Shown piece by piece: positions 44,173 to 52,144 of a stretch of DNA of 64,000 nucleotides. The stretch covers positions 248,001 through 312,000 of the forward strand of contig NZ_BHWB01000001.1 of assembly GCF_003865075.1 (NCBI RefSeq), read 5' to 3'. How positions within the stretch are numbered: position 1 is the first letter of the stretch; each line of letters opens with the position of its first letter. The stretch is from Bacteroides faecalis. GTDB lineage: Bacteria; Bacteroidota; Bacteroidia; Bacteroidales; Bacteroidaceae. A program made the position numbers and the translations under genes. The notes below the pieces were generated by a model. That model searched no databases. It was not told where the DNA came from and saw only the letters and a program-made list of their open reading frames with translations.

Positions 44173-44220
44173 ATGAATAAAGACGATATCTGGAAACAAA
44201 TTCTTGGAATCAAATACTGA
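44173..44220 (+). pseudogene. 16-codon remnant of a DUF1493 immunity gene
   Basis: MNKDDIWKQILGIKY then stop. The first ten codons match 39405 onward with one silent change. Nothing else of the gene follows. It marks the right-hand edge of the cassette block. Confidence 0.65.
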
Positions 44221-44266
44221 TTCGCATTATTAATAATTGTAATATCAATTTATTGTTGTGCTACTT

Positions 44267-44338
44267 TTATATGTTTACAGTTGTCTTTTTAGATACATCG
44301 ATGCCTACAAAACATTTCTTTTCCATATCTTTGTTCAT
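44267..44338 (-). pseudogene. N-terminal remnant of an IS110-family transposase
   Basis: Minus-strand frame MNKDMEKKCFVGIDVSKKTT then stop after three more codons. FVGIDVSKKT is the first DEDD-motif segment of IS110/IS1111 transposases. Only 23 codons remain. The surrounding 44,221-44,710 holds no gene, only AT-rich DNA. Confidence 0.6.
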
Positions 44339-44710
44339 CTTTTAAGAGTTAACCAAGGAGTTGAACAAGCTATATCCTTTAATAAGTCGTTAGCTTAAAA
44401 TTCTAATTGGATCTGTTCAACAGAAATGAGAGTGTGAACTAATTCACGTTATGAGTACATGCAACTCAGAGTTTGATATAGTTCACCATATGCTCATGTT
44501 TACTTTTATTTACTATAAAAGTAGTTGTTTTATCTCAATAGTAAGATGATACAAATCTAAAGGAAAGCGATGTGAATAGGAAAATATATCATTGACTATT
44601 AGTAATATAGTGATAGTCGTTAGATGTTATAATTTGCTACTGTAAATTTGATGATTTTATCGCTATGTTCCTATTTTTTTATAAGATTTTTGGAGATTAG
44701 AAAATTAGAT

Positions 44711-45712
44711 TTAGTTGATATTCGGATTTAATGTATGCCAGTCTTTAATAGCAGGAATGATGCCCATCTCTATCACTTCATCACGTAATTTGCATAAATG
44801 TTCATAGCTCTTTTCCAATTCTTCTTGTTCAGCAGGAGTACCTGCTACTTCCTTATAACTAATACCATCTTTGGTGATTGAAGTCTCCATTGCCATCATG
44901 ATATGGTCAAACTTGCCATTAGACACGTATGTTCCTGCAGGCCAACGGAAAGGTTGTCCCCCCATAGCAGCAGCAATCATTTCGATAGAAAGGTATGCCG
45001 GACTTTGGAAAGAAGAACGTCCACGTAAATCAATAATATGTTTTCCTCCTTGTATAACACGAGCTTTCAAAGCTTCCCATTCGGCTAATGGAAGGCGCGT
45101 AGTGCCGATAAAATCGGTTAAAGGTTCTCCATTAACTTTGGTTGTTGAGGCGAATACAGCCATCTGTTCTCCATGTCCACCATAAGTACGGCAGTTTTGG
45201 ATATCGGAAGCAGGGATATGGAAATATTTAACCAATTCGTTTTGTAGACGAGTACTGTCCAATGCAGCTAAAGTAGAAACTTGTGAAGGCTTCAACCCGG
45301 AATAAAGTAATGTGATCAGGCCAGTTATATCTGCGGGATTGAAAATCACAACGATGTGTTTTACGTTTGGACAGTATTGACGGACATCTTTACCGAATTG
45401 AGCTGCGATCTCTGCATTTCCTTTCAATAAGTCTTCACGAGTCATACCTGCTTTGCGAGCAGCACCACCGGACGAAACAATGTAAGAGGCCCCAGTCAAT
45501 GCTTCTTTGATATCGGAAGTAAATGTCAGCTTTACACCTTCGAAACCGCAATGGTATAATTCTTCTGCCACCCCTTCCAGAGCGGGAGCAAAAGGATCGT
45601 ATAGACAAATGTTCGGAGTGAGTTTCATCATCATGGCAGTTTGCGCCATATTAGAGCCGATCATTCCGGCAGCTCCTACGATCGTAAGTTTCTCGTTGGT
45701 TAGAAAGTTCAT
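44711..45712 (-). CDS. mdh: Malate dehydrogenase
   Basis: A 333-residue cytoplasmic NAD-dependent dehydrogenase of the malate/lactate family, interconverting malate and oxaloacetate in the reductive branch that leads to fumarate and propionate in Bacteroides. The Rossmann motif VGAAGMIGSN is at residues 12-21, the ADITGLITLLYSGL segment near 126, the catalytic His in TYGGHGEQMAVF near 180, and the substrate Arg in SGGAARKAGMTRED near 80. The sequence is of the divergent type found in Bacteroidota. Monocistronic, with its own -7 box, and forms the right border of the RHS block. Confidence 0.9.
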   Translation of the reverse strand: MNFLTNEKLTIVGAAGMIGSNMAQTAMMMKLTPNICLYDPFAPALEGVAEELYHCGFEGVKLTFTSDIKEALTGASYIVSSGGAARKAGMTREDLLKGNAEIAAQFGKDVRQYCPNVKHIVVIFNPADITGLITLLYSGLKPSQVSTLAALDSTRLQNELVKYFHIPASDIQNCRTYGGHGEQMAVFASTTKVNGEPLTDFIGTTRLPLAEWEALKARVIQGGKHIIDLRGRSSFQSPAYLSIEMIAAAMGGQPFRWPAGTYVSNGKFDHIMMAMETSITKDGISYKEVAGTPAEQEELEKSYEHLCKLRDEVIEMGIIPAIKDWHTLNPNIN

Positions 45713-45758
45713 AATTTTATATCTTTTAAAGGTGAGTAATCTTTATCTTTAACGGTTA

Positions 45759-45766
45759 CAAAGATA
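45759..45766 (-). promoter_or_regulatory. Candidate -7 element for mdh
   Basis: TATCTTTG on the minus strand, about 47 bases before the mdh ATG, matches TAnnTTTG. No clear -33 element. Confidence 0.5.
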
Positions 45767-45854
45767 ACGCATTTATTCTCTGATTGTTCATTGAAAAAAG
45801 TGTTGGCAGATAACGAAAAGTTATATCTGTAGGGAGAATCTACTTAAAATAGTT

Positions 45855-45862
45855 TATCTTTG
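45855..45862 (+). promoter_or_regulatory. Candidate -7 element for the CvfB-like gene
   Basis: TATCTTTG, about 27 bases before the ATG at 45889, matches the Bacteroidota -7 consensus. Confidence 0.5.
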
Positions 45863-45888
45863 TATATCGTATAAACAATAGATAGAGT

Positions 45889-46737
45889 ATGAGCATCGAA
45901 TTAGGAAAATTCAATCAGCTTGAAGTTGTCAAGCAAGTAGATTTCGGAATGTATCTGGATGGAGGGGAAGAAGGCGAGATCTTATTACCTAGCCGATATG
46001 TGCCGGAAGATTGTAAAGTAGGAGATATATTGAATGTATTTCTTTACTTGGATATTGAGGAGAGGTTGATTGCTACAACATTGACTCCGTTGGTACAGGT
46101 TGGACAGTTTGCCTGTCTGGAAGTGGCGTGGGTAAATCAGTTTGGAGCATTTCTTAATTGGGGATTAATGAAAGACCTGTTTGTACCTTTCCGTGAACAG
46201 AAGATGAAAATGCAAGTGGGAAAGAAATATGTTGTATATGCATATATTGATGAAGAAAGTTATCGGATTGTAGCTTCTGCCAAAGTGGAACGCTATTTGT
46301 CGAAAGATAAAGCTGAATATTTGTCGGGAGATAAGGTGGATATTTTGATCTGGCAGAAAACGGATTTGGGCTTTAAAGCGATTATAGATAATAAGTATAG
46401 TGGACTGCTATATGATAATGAGATATTCAGTACGTTGGAGACAGGAATGAAAATGAAAGCATTTGTGAAACAAGTGCGCGAAGACGGAAAGATTGATTTA
46501 ATGCTTCAGAAAACAGGCTTCGATAGAGTGGGAGACTTTTCGAAAGTGTTACTGGAATATATTGAAGAACAGGGTGGTAGAATTAGTTTGAATGATAAAA
46601 GTCCGGCTGATGAAATCTATGCTGTTTTTGGTGTGAGCAAGAAAACTTTTAAGAAAGGTGTAGGAGATTTGTATAAAAAGCATCTGATTATCTTGAAAGA
46701 AGATGGGCTTATACTCGCAAATTCCGAAGTGAAATAG
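45889..46737 (+). CDS. CvfB-like S1 RNA-binding protein
   Basis: 282 residues with the CvfB layout: tandem S1-like domains (FGMYLDGGEEGEILLPSRYV at 19-38; VNQFGAFLNWGLMKDLFVPF near 85; LGFKAIIDNKYSGLLYDNEIF near 163) and a C-terminal winged-helix region (SLNDKSPADEIYAVFGVSKKTFKKGVG). CvfB proteins bind RNA and influence gene expression in Firmicutes; in Bacteroidota the role is untested. Own promoter and terminator. Confidence 0.88.
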   Translation: MSIELGKFNQLEVVKQVDFGMYLDGGEEGEILLPSRYVPEDCKVGDILNVFLYLDIEERLIATTLTPLVQVGQFACLEVAWVNQFGAFLNWGLMKDLFVPFREQKMKMQVGKKYVVYAYIDEESYRIVASAKVERYLSKDKAEYLSGDKVDILIWQKTDLGFKAIIDNKYSGLLYDNEIFSTLETGMKMKAFVKQVREDGKIDLMLQKTGFDRVGDFSKVLLEYIEEQGGRISLNDKSPADEIYAVFGVSKKTFKKGVGDLYKKHLIILKEDGLILANSEVK

Positions 46738-46770
46738 GGAAATCCCTATTGATGAATAGAGAGAATCATT

Positions 46771-46799
46771 AGGGTGGGGAGTTTCCTCACCCTATTTTT
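46771..46799 (+). terminator. Intrinsic terminator of the CvfB-like gene
   Basis: AGGGTGGGGA (46771-46780) pairs with TCCTCACCCT (9 of 10) followed by ATTTTTG. Confidence 0.85.
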
Positions 46800-46842
46800 G
46801 TGATAAATCAAAAGGATGCTAATTATAAAAACTAGCTAAGTT

Positions 46843-47511
46843 ATGCGTAAAATTATTATATGTTTCTGTATTCTGTTTACCACTCTTTCATTAAAGGCAC
46901 AGATGATAAGTGGGATCAGTATTGATGGTGGAAATATTCCGATTCTTGTCTATATAGGCGGTAATCAGATGTGTCTTCCTTCAACAAGTTGTTTCATTGC
47001 TAATTTGAGACCAGATTATTATACTGTAGAAGTATATGCAACTCGACGTACTCGCCCCGGAGAACGTGTTTGGAAAGGAGAGAGATTGTATACCGAACGT
47101 ATTTATTTTAATGGTAATGGTGTCAAATATATTCAGGTAAGAGGAATGGGAGGTCATCGTCCTGATAGACCAGATCAAGGAGCTCATTGTCCTGAATATG
47201 GTCAATATGATAGAGTGATGAGTTCACAGCTCTTTGATACTTTTTTTAATAAGATGAAAAATGAGCCTTTCTCATCAGACCGTCTTAAAATGTTAGAGGC
47301 GGCATTAGTAAATACAGATTTTACCTGTGGACAGTGTCTTAGATTGGTAAAACTTTATAGTTTTGATGATGACAAGATGGAAATAATGAAGTTGATGTAT
47401 CCTCGGATTGTGGATAGAGAAGCTTTCTTTACTGTCATTGATGTATTAACCTTTTCGTCAAATAAGGACGAGATGAATGAATTCGTAAAAAACTATAGTA
47501 TTTGTCGATAA
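46843..47511 (+). CDS. Exported DUF4476 family protein
   Basis: 222 residues with signal peptide ending LSLKAQ. The C-terminal half fits DUF4476: FFNKMKNEPFSSDRLKMLEAA, then FTCGQCLRLVKLYSFDDDKMEIMK and YPRIVDREAFFTVIDVLTFSS. The N-terminal half is a small beta domain (ISIDGGNIPILVYIGGNQM). Function unknown. First of three same-strand genes for small envelope proteins. Confidence 0.8.
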   Translation: MRKIIICFCILFTTLSLKAQMISGISIDGGNIPILVYIGGNQMCLPSTSCFIANLRPDYYTVEVYATRRTRPGERVWKGERLYTERIYFNGNGVKYIQVRGMGGHRPDRPDQGAHCPEYGQYDRVMSSQLFDTFFNKMKNEPFSSDRLKMLEAALVNTDFTCGQCLRLVKLYSFDDDKMEIMKLMYPRIVDREAFFTVIDVLTFSSNKDEMNEFVKNYSICR

Positions 47512-47541
47512 GCTATTAATATTCATTAAAAAGATATGATT

Positions 47542-47862
47542 ATGAGAAATATACATGCTGTTTTGTTATTCTTGGTACTTATTTTGAGTAGTAGTTGTGC
47601 ATCTTATTATGTTTCCGGTAAAAAAGTGATGGAAGTACAGAAAGGCATGACGCAACAAGAGGTACGACAGCTTTTGGGGAAACCTGATTATCGACGGTTT
47701 GAAGGCGATCTGGAAGAGTGGGAATTTCGTCGTGATAAAGGAACGCCACTAACTCCGACACCTATGACGATTATTATTCAATTTATGGATGGTGAAGTGG
47801 TAAGTATGGATACTTTTAGTGGCTATGGTAGGTCTACATTGCCTCTGCCGCCTGCTATATAA
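47542..47862 (+). CDS. BamE/SmpA-like small lipoprotein
   Basis: 106 residues with lipobox LSSSC. The segment VSGKKVMEVQKGMTQQEVRQLLGKPDYRRFEG has the BamE/OmlA fold signature (KGMTxxEVxxLLGxP). It may act in outer-membrane assembly or stability, but many unrelated lipoproteins share this fold. ATG 47536, two codons upstream, is also possible. Follows the DUF4476 gene by 30 bases. Confidence 0.75.
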   Translation: MRNIHAVLLFLVLILSSSCASYYVSGKKVMEVQKGMTQQEVRQLLGKPDYRRFEGDLEEWEFRRDKGTPLTPTPMTIIIQFMDGEVVSMDTFSGYGRSTLPLPPAI

Positions 47863-47900
47863 AAATGAGTTTTAAATAATAAATAAGAGGAGGTTGAATC

Positions 47901-49025
47901 ATGAAGCGAATATTATTTTTACTCTTTGCTATTGGTCTGAGTGCCAGTATGACTATGATGGCTTCTATGAGCACTAGCAAAGTGCGTAAGGAGACACGTT
48001 TCCTTACTGATAAGATGGCATATGAATTGAACTTGAATACTCAGCAATACAATGATATCTATGAGATCAATTATGATTTTATATATTCTGTCCGTAATAT
48101 AATGGATTATGTAGTACGTGGAGATGAATGGGCAGTAAACGACTATTATGAAGCTCTGGATATCCGTAATGATGATCTTCGTTGGGTATTGAATGATTTG
48201 CAATATCGTCGATTTATGGGAGCCGATTATTTTTATCGTCCGATTTATGTTACCGGGGGAAGATGGAATTTTAGGATTTATATTAACTATCCGAATCGAG
48301 GATTGTTTTATTTTGGTGTGCCCTATCATTACCGGACTTATTGTGGAGCTCATTTTCGTCCACATCTCCATCACGTAAGTTATTATAGGGGTAGATATAA
48401 TGACTTTGTACATTATCCGACACCACATAGAGTGAGAGACCAAAGAGTATTCCATTCATATCGTCGGTCGGATTTTGGTTCGGTGCATTTCCGTCCTAAT
48501 ACTTCTGTTCGTCCTCATAATGTGCCAACTCGTCCGGGAGCTTCTGAACGTCCAGGAGGATCGAATCATCAGCGTCCCGAATCGGGGCATAGACCTTCTG
48601 CACCGAGTAGACCTTCAACGTCTAATAGACCCTCATCGTCTGAACGTCCTTCTACTTCTGGTAGACCTTCAACGTCTAATAGGCCCTCATCGTCTGAACG
48701 TCCTTCTACCTCTGGTAGACCTTCAACGTCTAATAGGCCCTCATCGTCTGAACGTCCTTCTACCTCTAGCAGACCTTCAACTCCGTCCAGAGGAGAATCA
48801 TCTCGTAAAGATGTACTTCCAAACAGGAGTGAAAATAATAAAGGGCGACCTACTACGACAACGAATCGGGAAAATAATCGTGGAAGTAGCAGTAGTCGTA
48901 GTACCAGTAGGGAAAATGTTTCAAGAGGTTCAACCGAGAGACGTTCGTCTACTCAAAGTACAAGAAGCAATAGTAATCGTAGTTCTTCTCGTTCTTCGGA
49001 GAGGGGAAATAACACAAGAAGATAA
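47901..49025 (+). CDS. Exported protein with Arg/Ser/Pro-rich repetitive tail
   Basis: 374 residues. After a signal peptide (MKRILFLLFAIGLSASMTMMA) come a helical domain about 30-110 (FLTDKMAYELNLNTQQYNDIY) of the kind seen in Bacteroidota stress-type envelope proteins, and an aromatic-rich segment. From about residue 200 to the end the sequence is low-complexity, very rich in Arg, Ser, Pro and Thr, including three exact 18-residue repeats. The basic tail might bind anionic polymers or nucleic acid at the envelope. The gene ends 20 bases before the convergent GT51 gene. Confidence 0.75.
   Translation: MKRILFLLFAIGLSASMTMMASMSTSKVRKETRFLTDKMAYELNLNTQQYNDIYEINYDFIYSVRNIMDYVVRGDEWAVNDYYEALDIRNDDLRWVLNDLQYRRFMGADYFYRPIYVTGGRWNFRIYINYPNRGLFYFGVPYHYRTYCGAHFRPHLHHVSYYRGRYNDFVHYPTPHRVRDQRVFHSYRRSDFGSVHFRPNTSVRPHNVPTRPGASERPGGSNHQRPESGHRPSAPSRPSTSNRPSSSERPSTSGRPSTSNRPSSSERPSTSGRPSTSNRPSSSERPSTSSRPSTPSRGESSRKDVLPNRSENNKGRPTTTTNRENNRGSSSSRSTSRENVSRGSTERRSSTQSTRSNSNRSSSRSSERGNNTRR
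48608..48769 (+). repeat. 54-bp tandem repeat (three units) inside the basic tail
   Basis: Units start at 48608, 48662 and 48716 and encode RPSTSNRPSSSERPSTSG-type 18-residue repeats; a partial fourth unit follows. Unit differences are single bases (e.g. AGACCC/AGGCCC), so copy number could change without frameshift. Confidence 0.9.
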
Positions 49026-49045
49026 CCTACCCTTTATTAATATAT

Positions 49046-50992
49046 TTACTCCTCAGCGGAAGGAGAACTAGACTCCGGCTCGTTGCCGGCTAGACTGTTC
49101 CGGGCTTCGCCCGTTACTTGGATTTCGGGGCGGATATTATCCGCCTCGATTTCACTTATTAATCCTTTCTTAGTAAGGCGTTCGGCAATAAGTTTATAAT
49201 ATCCTTCCATACTTTCTTTTAACTGTCCGTTGTTGGCGAATGAACTGCGGAAATGTTTAGGCTTCGGGATTATAGAAGCTAGAAAAATACTTTCTTCTAT
49301 AGTCAGTTGGGAAGGACGTTTGTTAAAGTAGAAGGAGGAGGCTTCTTGGATACCATATATCTGTGGTCCCCATTCTGCAATATTCAGATAAACCTCGTAC
49401 ATCCTTTCCTTAGATGTAAGTCTTTCTGTCTCTATCAACCATACGATTAATGCCTCTTCTAGTTTACGTGCAAAATTTTTGTTACGATTTAAGAATACAT
49501 TTTTTACTAATTGCATGGTAATGGTACTTCCACCACGGGCAAAACGTTTTACTTGTAGATCATAAATGAGTGCCTCGCGCAGTGCATCTGGTAGAAATCC
49601 TCGATGATAAAAGAATGCACCGTCCTCGCTTTGCAGTACGGACATTTGTAATATGGGAGAGATACTATCTAACGGGGTGAAGTGCTCCCAGGAAGTACCG
49701 ATTGGGAAAGTACGTACAGGAACTCCATTTTCATAAGCTGTATAACTGAATTCACCGGACATTTTAGAAAGAGGGGTAGTTCCGTATTCGATAATTCGAA
49801 ATTTTTTTTCTTTCAATTCCGATTCTAATTTTAGACTATCTATCTGAGCAAAATCAACATCAAATAGAAAATGGTAGGCTAATTCTCCACTAGTTTTTAT
49901 ACCTTCCAAATTATTGAATAAACCTTTTGGCAAAGAACTGAATAAATTATTTGCCGGGAACCAGGTTTTATTAACCGACGCTATGAAATGCCAGTATTCT
50001 TTTTGTTTTTCAGCACGTAAATACGGATGAAACTGAAGTTTATTAAATATAACAGTAGTGGTACTATCGAGTTCCAAAGTATTCTTACCAATGTTTATTT
50101 GATAATCCAATTTTCCTTGGTCTAGGTGAATGACTTCCGGGGAAAGAGTTTTATGGTAAACATCCAGCCCATTTACTTGAGCCTGTCCGTTGAGGCGCAT
50201 TTGATTTCTGCCAAGAATATCTTTCCTCAGGCTGTATGATAAAGTGTCAAATGTAATTTTTGCTCCAAATTGTCGGGTAATATAGGGTAAAGAGATCTTT
50301 TTTGAGTCTGATGAGTAAAGATTGATTTTTAAGGTGTTATCATGTTGTTTAATTTCTCCATTTGCTGTCCAATGCTGCGATAGAGTATCTTCTTGTATAT
50401 TGATATCCGATTGAAAATGATTCTCTTTTATGATGAATGAAGGTAGAGTAATGGAAACGAAATTTTTATTCTTTTGTTCTGTAATACAAATATGGTTTAG
50501 CTTTCCGTTTTCGGGTAAAAAACCAAAGCAGAGGTTTAGAAGTTTATTGATTCTTTCTGAATAGTTAGCTTCATTTACTGCTGCTTGAGGAAATTGCTTT
50601 GTGCCTTTTTTAAAAAGGAAGTCATAATTAGCTATCGAATCCTGTTTGATAAAGGCAAGTGACAGATCGTTCACTGTTACATGACGTATTTCTATCTCGC
50701 GGGTGAGTAGCTTCCAAAAGCTAAGTTTGATAATTGCAGATTTTAATGTCAGAAGAGTATCTCGTTTGTTTGGTACAATTGATAATTGTTGGAGAATGAT
50801 TTTGTTCAGTTCTTTCATCTCCATTTTCTCATAATGAATTTTAAGTCCATACACTTGCTCGATTCGGGCAGTGCGTTTACTGACAATACTCTGTAAAAGA
50901 GTGTTACGATATAAATAAATACTGATGAGGCAGATAAGCATTCCCCCACCAACAGAAAGTAGGAGAATCTTTTTTTTACTGTACTTTTTCAT
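49046..50992 (-). CDS. AsmA-like protein fused to a GT51 peptidoglycan transglycosylase
   Basis: 648 residues from ATG 50992; a TTG further upstream lies on the promoter and is not the start. One N-terminal membrane anchor, then about 370 residues resembling AsmA-type envelope domains (TARIEQVYGLKIHYEKMEM), then a GT51 domain from about 430: LQSEDGAFFYHRGF with the catalytic Glu, GGSTITMQLVKNVFLN, the YLNIAEWGP segment and FYFNKRPSQLTIEES. There is no penicillin-binding transpeptidase domain, so it is a monofunctional glycan polymerase. The AsmA-like half is unusual for the family and may tie it to envelope lipid or protein traffic. Confidence 0.85.
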   Translation of the reverse strand: MKKYSKKKILLLSVGGGMLICLISIYLYRNTLLQSIVSKRTARIEQVYGLKIHYEKMEMKELNKIILQQLSIVPNKRDTLLTLKSAIIKLSFWKLLTREIEIRHVTVNDLSLAFIKQDSIANYDFLFKKGTKQFPQAAVNEANYSERINKLLNLCFGFLPENGKLNHICITEQKNKNFVSITLPSFIIKENHFQSDINIQEDTLSQHWTANGEIKQHDNTLKINLYSSDSKKISLPYITRQFGAKITFDTLSYSLRKDILGRNQMRLNGQAQVNGLDVYHKTLSPEVIHLDQGKLDYQINIGKNTLELDSTTTVIFNKLQFHPYLRAEKQKEYWHFIASVNKTWFPANNLFSSLPKGLFNNLEGIKTSGELAYHFLFDVDFAQIDSLKLESELKEKKFRIIEYGTTPLSKMSGEFSYTAYENGVPVRTFPIGTSWEHFTPLDSISPILQMSVLQSEDGAFFYHRGFLPDALREALIYDLQVKRFARGGSTITMQLVKNVFLNRNKNFARKLEEALIVWLIETERLTSKERMYEVYLNIAEWGPQIYGIQEASSFYFNKRPSQLTIEESIFLASIIPKPKHFRSSFANNGQLKESMEGYYKLIAERLTKKGLISEIEADNIRPEIQVTGEARNSLAGNEPESSSPSAEE

Positions 50993-51019
50993 CGTTTGCC
51001 TTTGATAATAAATCAGGTG

Positions 51020-51027
51020 CAAAGGTA
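51020..51027 (-). promoter_or_regulatory. -7 element for the GT51 gene
   Basis: TACCTTTG on the minus strand, about 28 bases before ATG 50992. It overlaps the alternative TTG start and so decides for the ATG. Confidence 0.5.
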
Positions 51028-51065
51028 GACAATAATCTGTTGATCAGTATATGAACCGTTCTTTT

Positions 51066-52094
51066 TTATTTGACAAGCGATAAATAATCTCCGTAACCTT
51101 CTTCCTGCATTTTATCTTTTGGGATAAATCGTAATGAGGCACTGTTGATACAATAACGAAGCCCACCTTTTTCTTTCGGACCGTCTGTAAATACGTGTCC
51201 TAAGTGAGCATCGCCCGTTTTGCTACGTACTTCTGTTCGTACCATCCCATGCGTGGTATCTAATTTTTCATTAATTAGATTTTTCTGGATAGGTTTAGAA
51301 AAGCTAGGCCAACCACAACCGGAATCAAATTTATCGGAAGAAACAAATAATGGTTCACCTGTAGTTATATCTACATAAATACCTGGACGGTGTTCGTTCC
51401 AATATTCATTATGAAAAGCTGGTTCAGTAGCATTCTTTTGGGTAACAGCATATTGTTCTGCTGATAATTTCTTACGAAGGGTGGCAGCATCTAGCTTTTG
51501 GTAAACTTTTGTTTGAGGAGCATTGGCTTTACGTGCCATATCAAATAAAGCTGGATTGATGTGACAATATCCATTTGGATTCTTATCAAGATAATCTTGG
51601 TGGTAAGTTTCTGCCAGATAAAAGTTCTCTAACGGTTTTACTTCGATCATCACTGGCCTTTGATATTGGGCAGATAATGTTTTTATGGCTTGATTGATAA
51701 TAGGAATATCCGCTTTATTGGTATAATAGATACCTGTACGGTATTGTGTCCCACGATCATTTCCCTGACGGTTGAGGCTCGTAGGGTCTATAGTTTGAAA
51801 ATATAAGTCAAGTAGCAAGTTTAAATTTACTACTTCACAGTCGTAAACGACTTTGACTGTCTCCGCTGCATTTGTTTTTCCAGAACAAACTTGTTCATAA
51901 CTAGGATTGGAGATAGTACTGTTGGCATATCCTACTTGAGTAGTTTCTACCCCTCTGATTTGTTTCAGAAAGTGTTCTGTTCCCCAAAAACAACCTCCTG
52001 CAAAATAGATTTCTGCTTGCTTTTTCATTGGTCCTGCAATTCCTAAAAATACATTACTAATTATCAGAATCACTAAGATGATAAAATGTCTCAT
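51066..52094 (-). CDS. msrAB: Exported methionine sulfoxide reductase MsrA-MsrB fusion
   Basis: 342 residues with an N-terminal signal peptide. The MsrA domain has the catalytic GGCFWGTEH (Cys 35) and [10 protein letters not shown]; the C-terminal MsrB domain has [21 protein letters not shown] and the catalytic [13 protein letters not shown]. The two domains repair S- and R-methionine sulfoxide in exported proteins. The upstream sensor-kinase gene ends 50 bases away on the same strand, so they may be co-transcribed. Confidence 0.95.
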   Translation of the reverse strand: MRHFIILVILIISNVFLGIAGPMKKQAEIYFAGGCFWGTEHFLKQIRGVETTQVGYANSTISNPSYEQVCSGKTNAAETVKVVYDCEVVNLNLLLDLYFQTIDPTSLNRQGNDRGTQYRTGIYYTNKADIPIINQAIKTLSAQYQRPVMIEVKPLENFYLAETYHQDYLDKNPNGYCHINPALFDMARKANAPQTKVYQKLDAATLRKKLSAEQYAVTQKNATEPAFHNEYWNEHRPGIYVDITTGEPLFVSSDKFDSGCGWPSFSKPIQKNLINEKLDTTHGMVRTEVRSKTGDAHLGHVFTDGPKEKGGLRYCINSASLRFIPKDKMQEEGYGDYLSLVK

Positions 52095-52144
52095 ATTCGT
52101 TGGTTCTTTTTCTAATAACGGATGAACCGACGGATATGTTTATG

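Noticed and set aside
25431..44220. Prophage, integrative element or type VI secretion locus
   Set aside because: No integrase, structural, relaxase or secretion genes and no flanking tRNA; only RHS tips, immunity-like genes and IS scraps.
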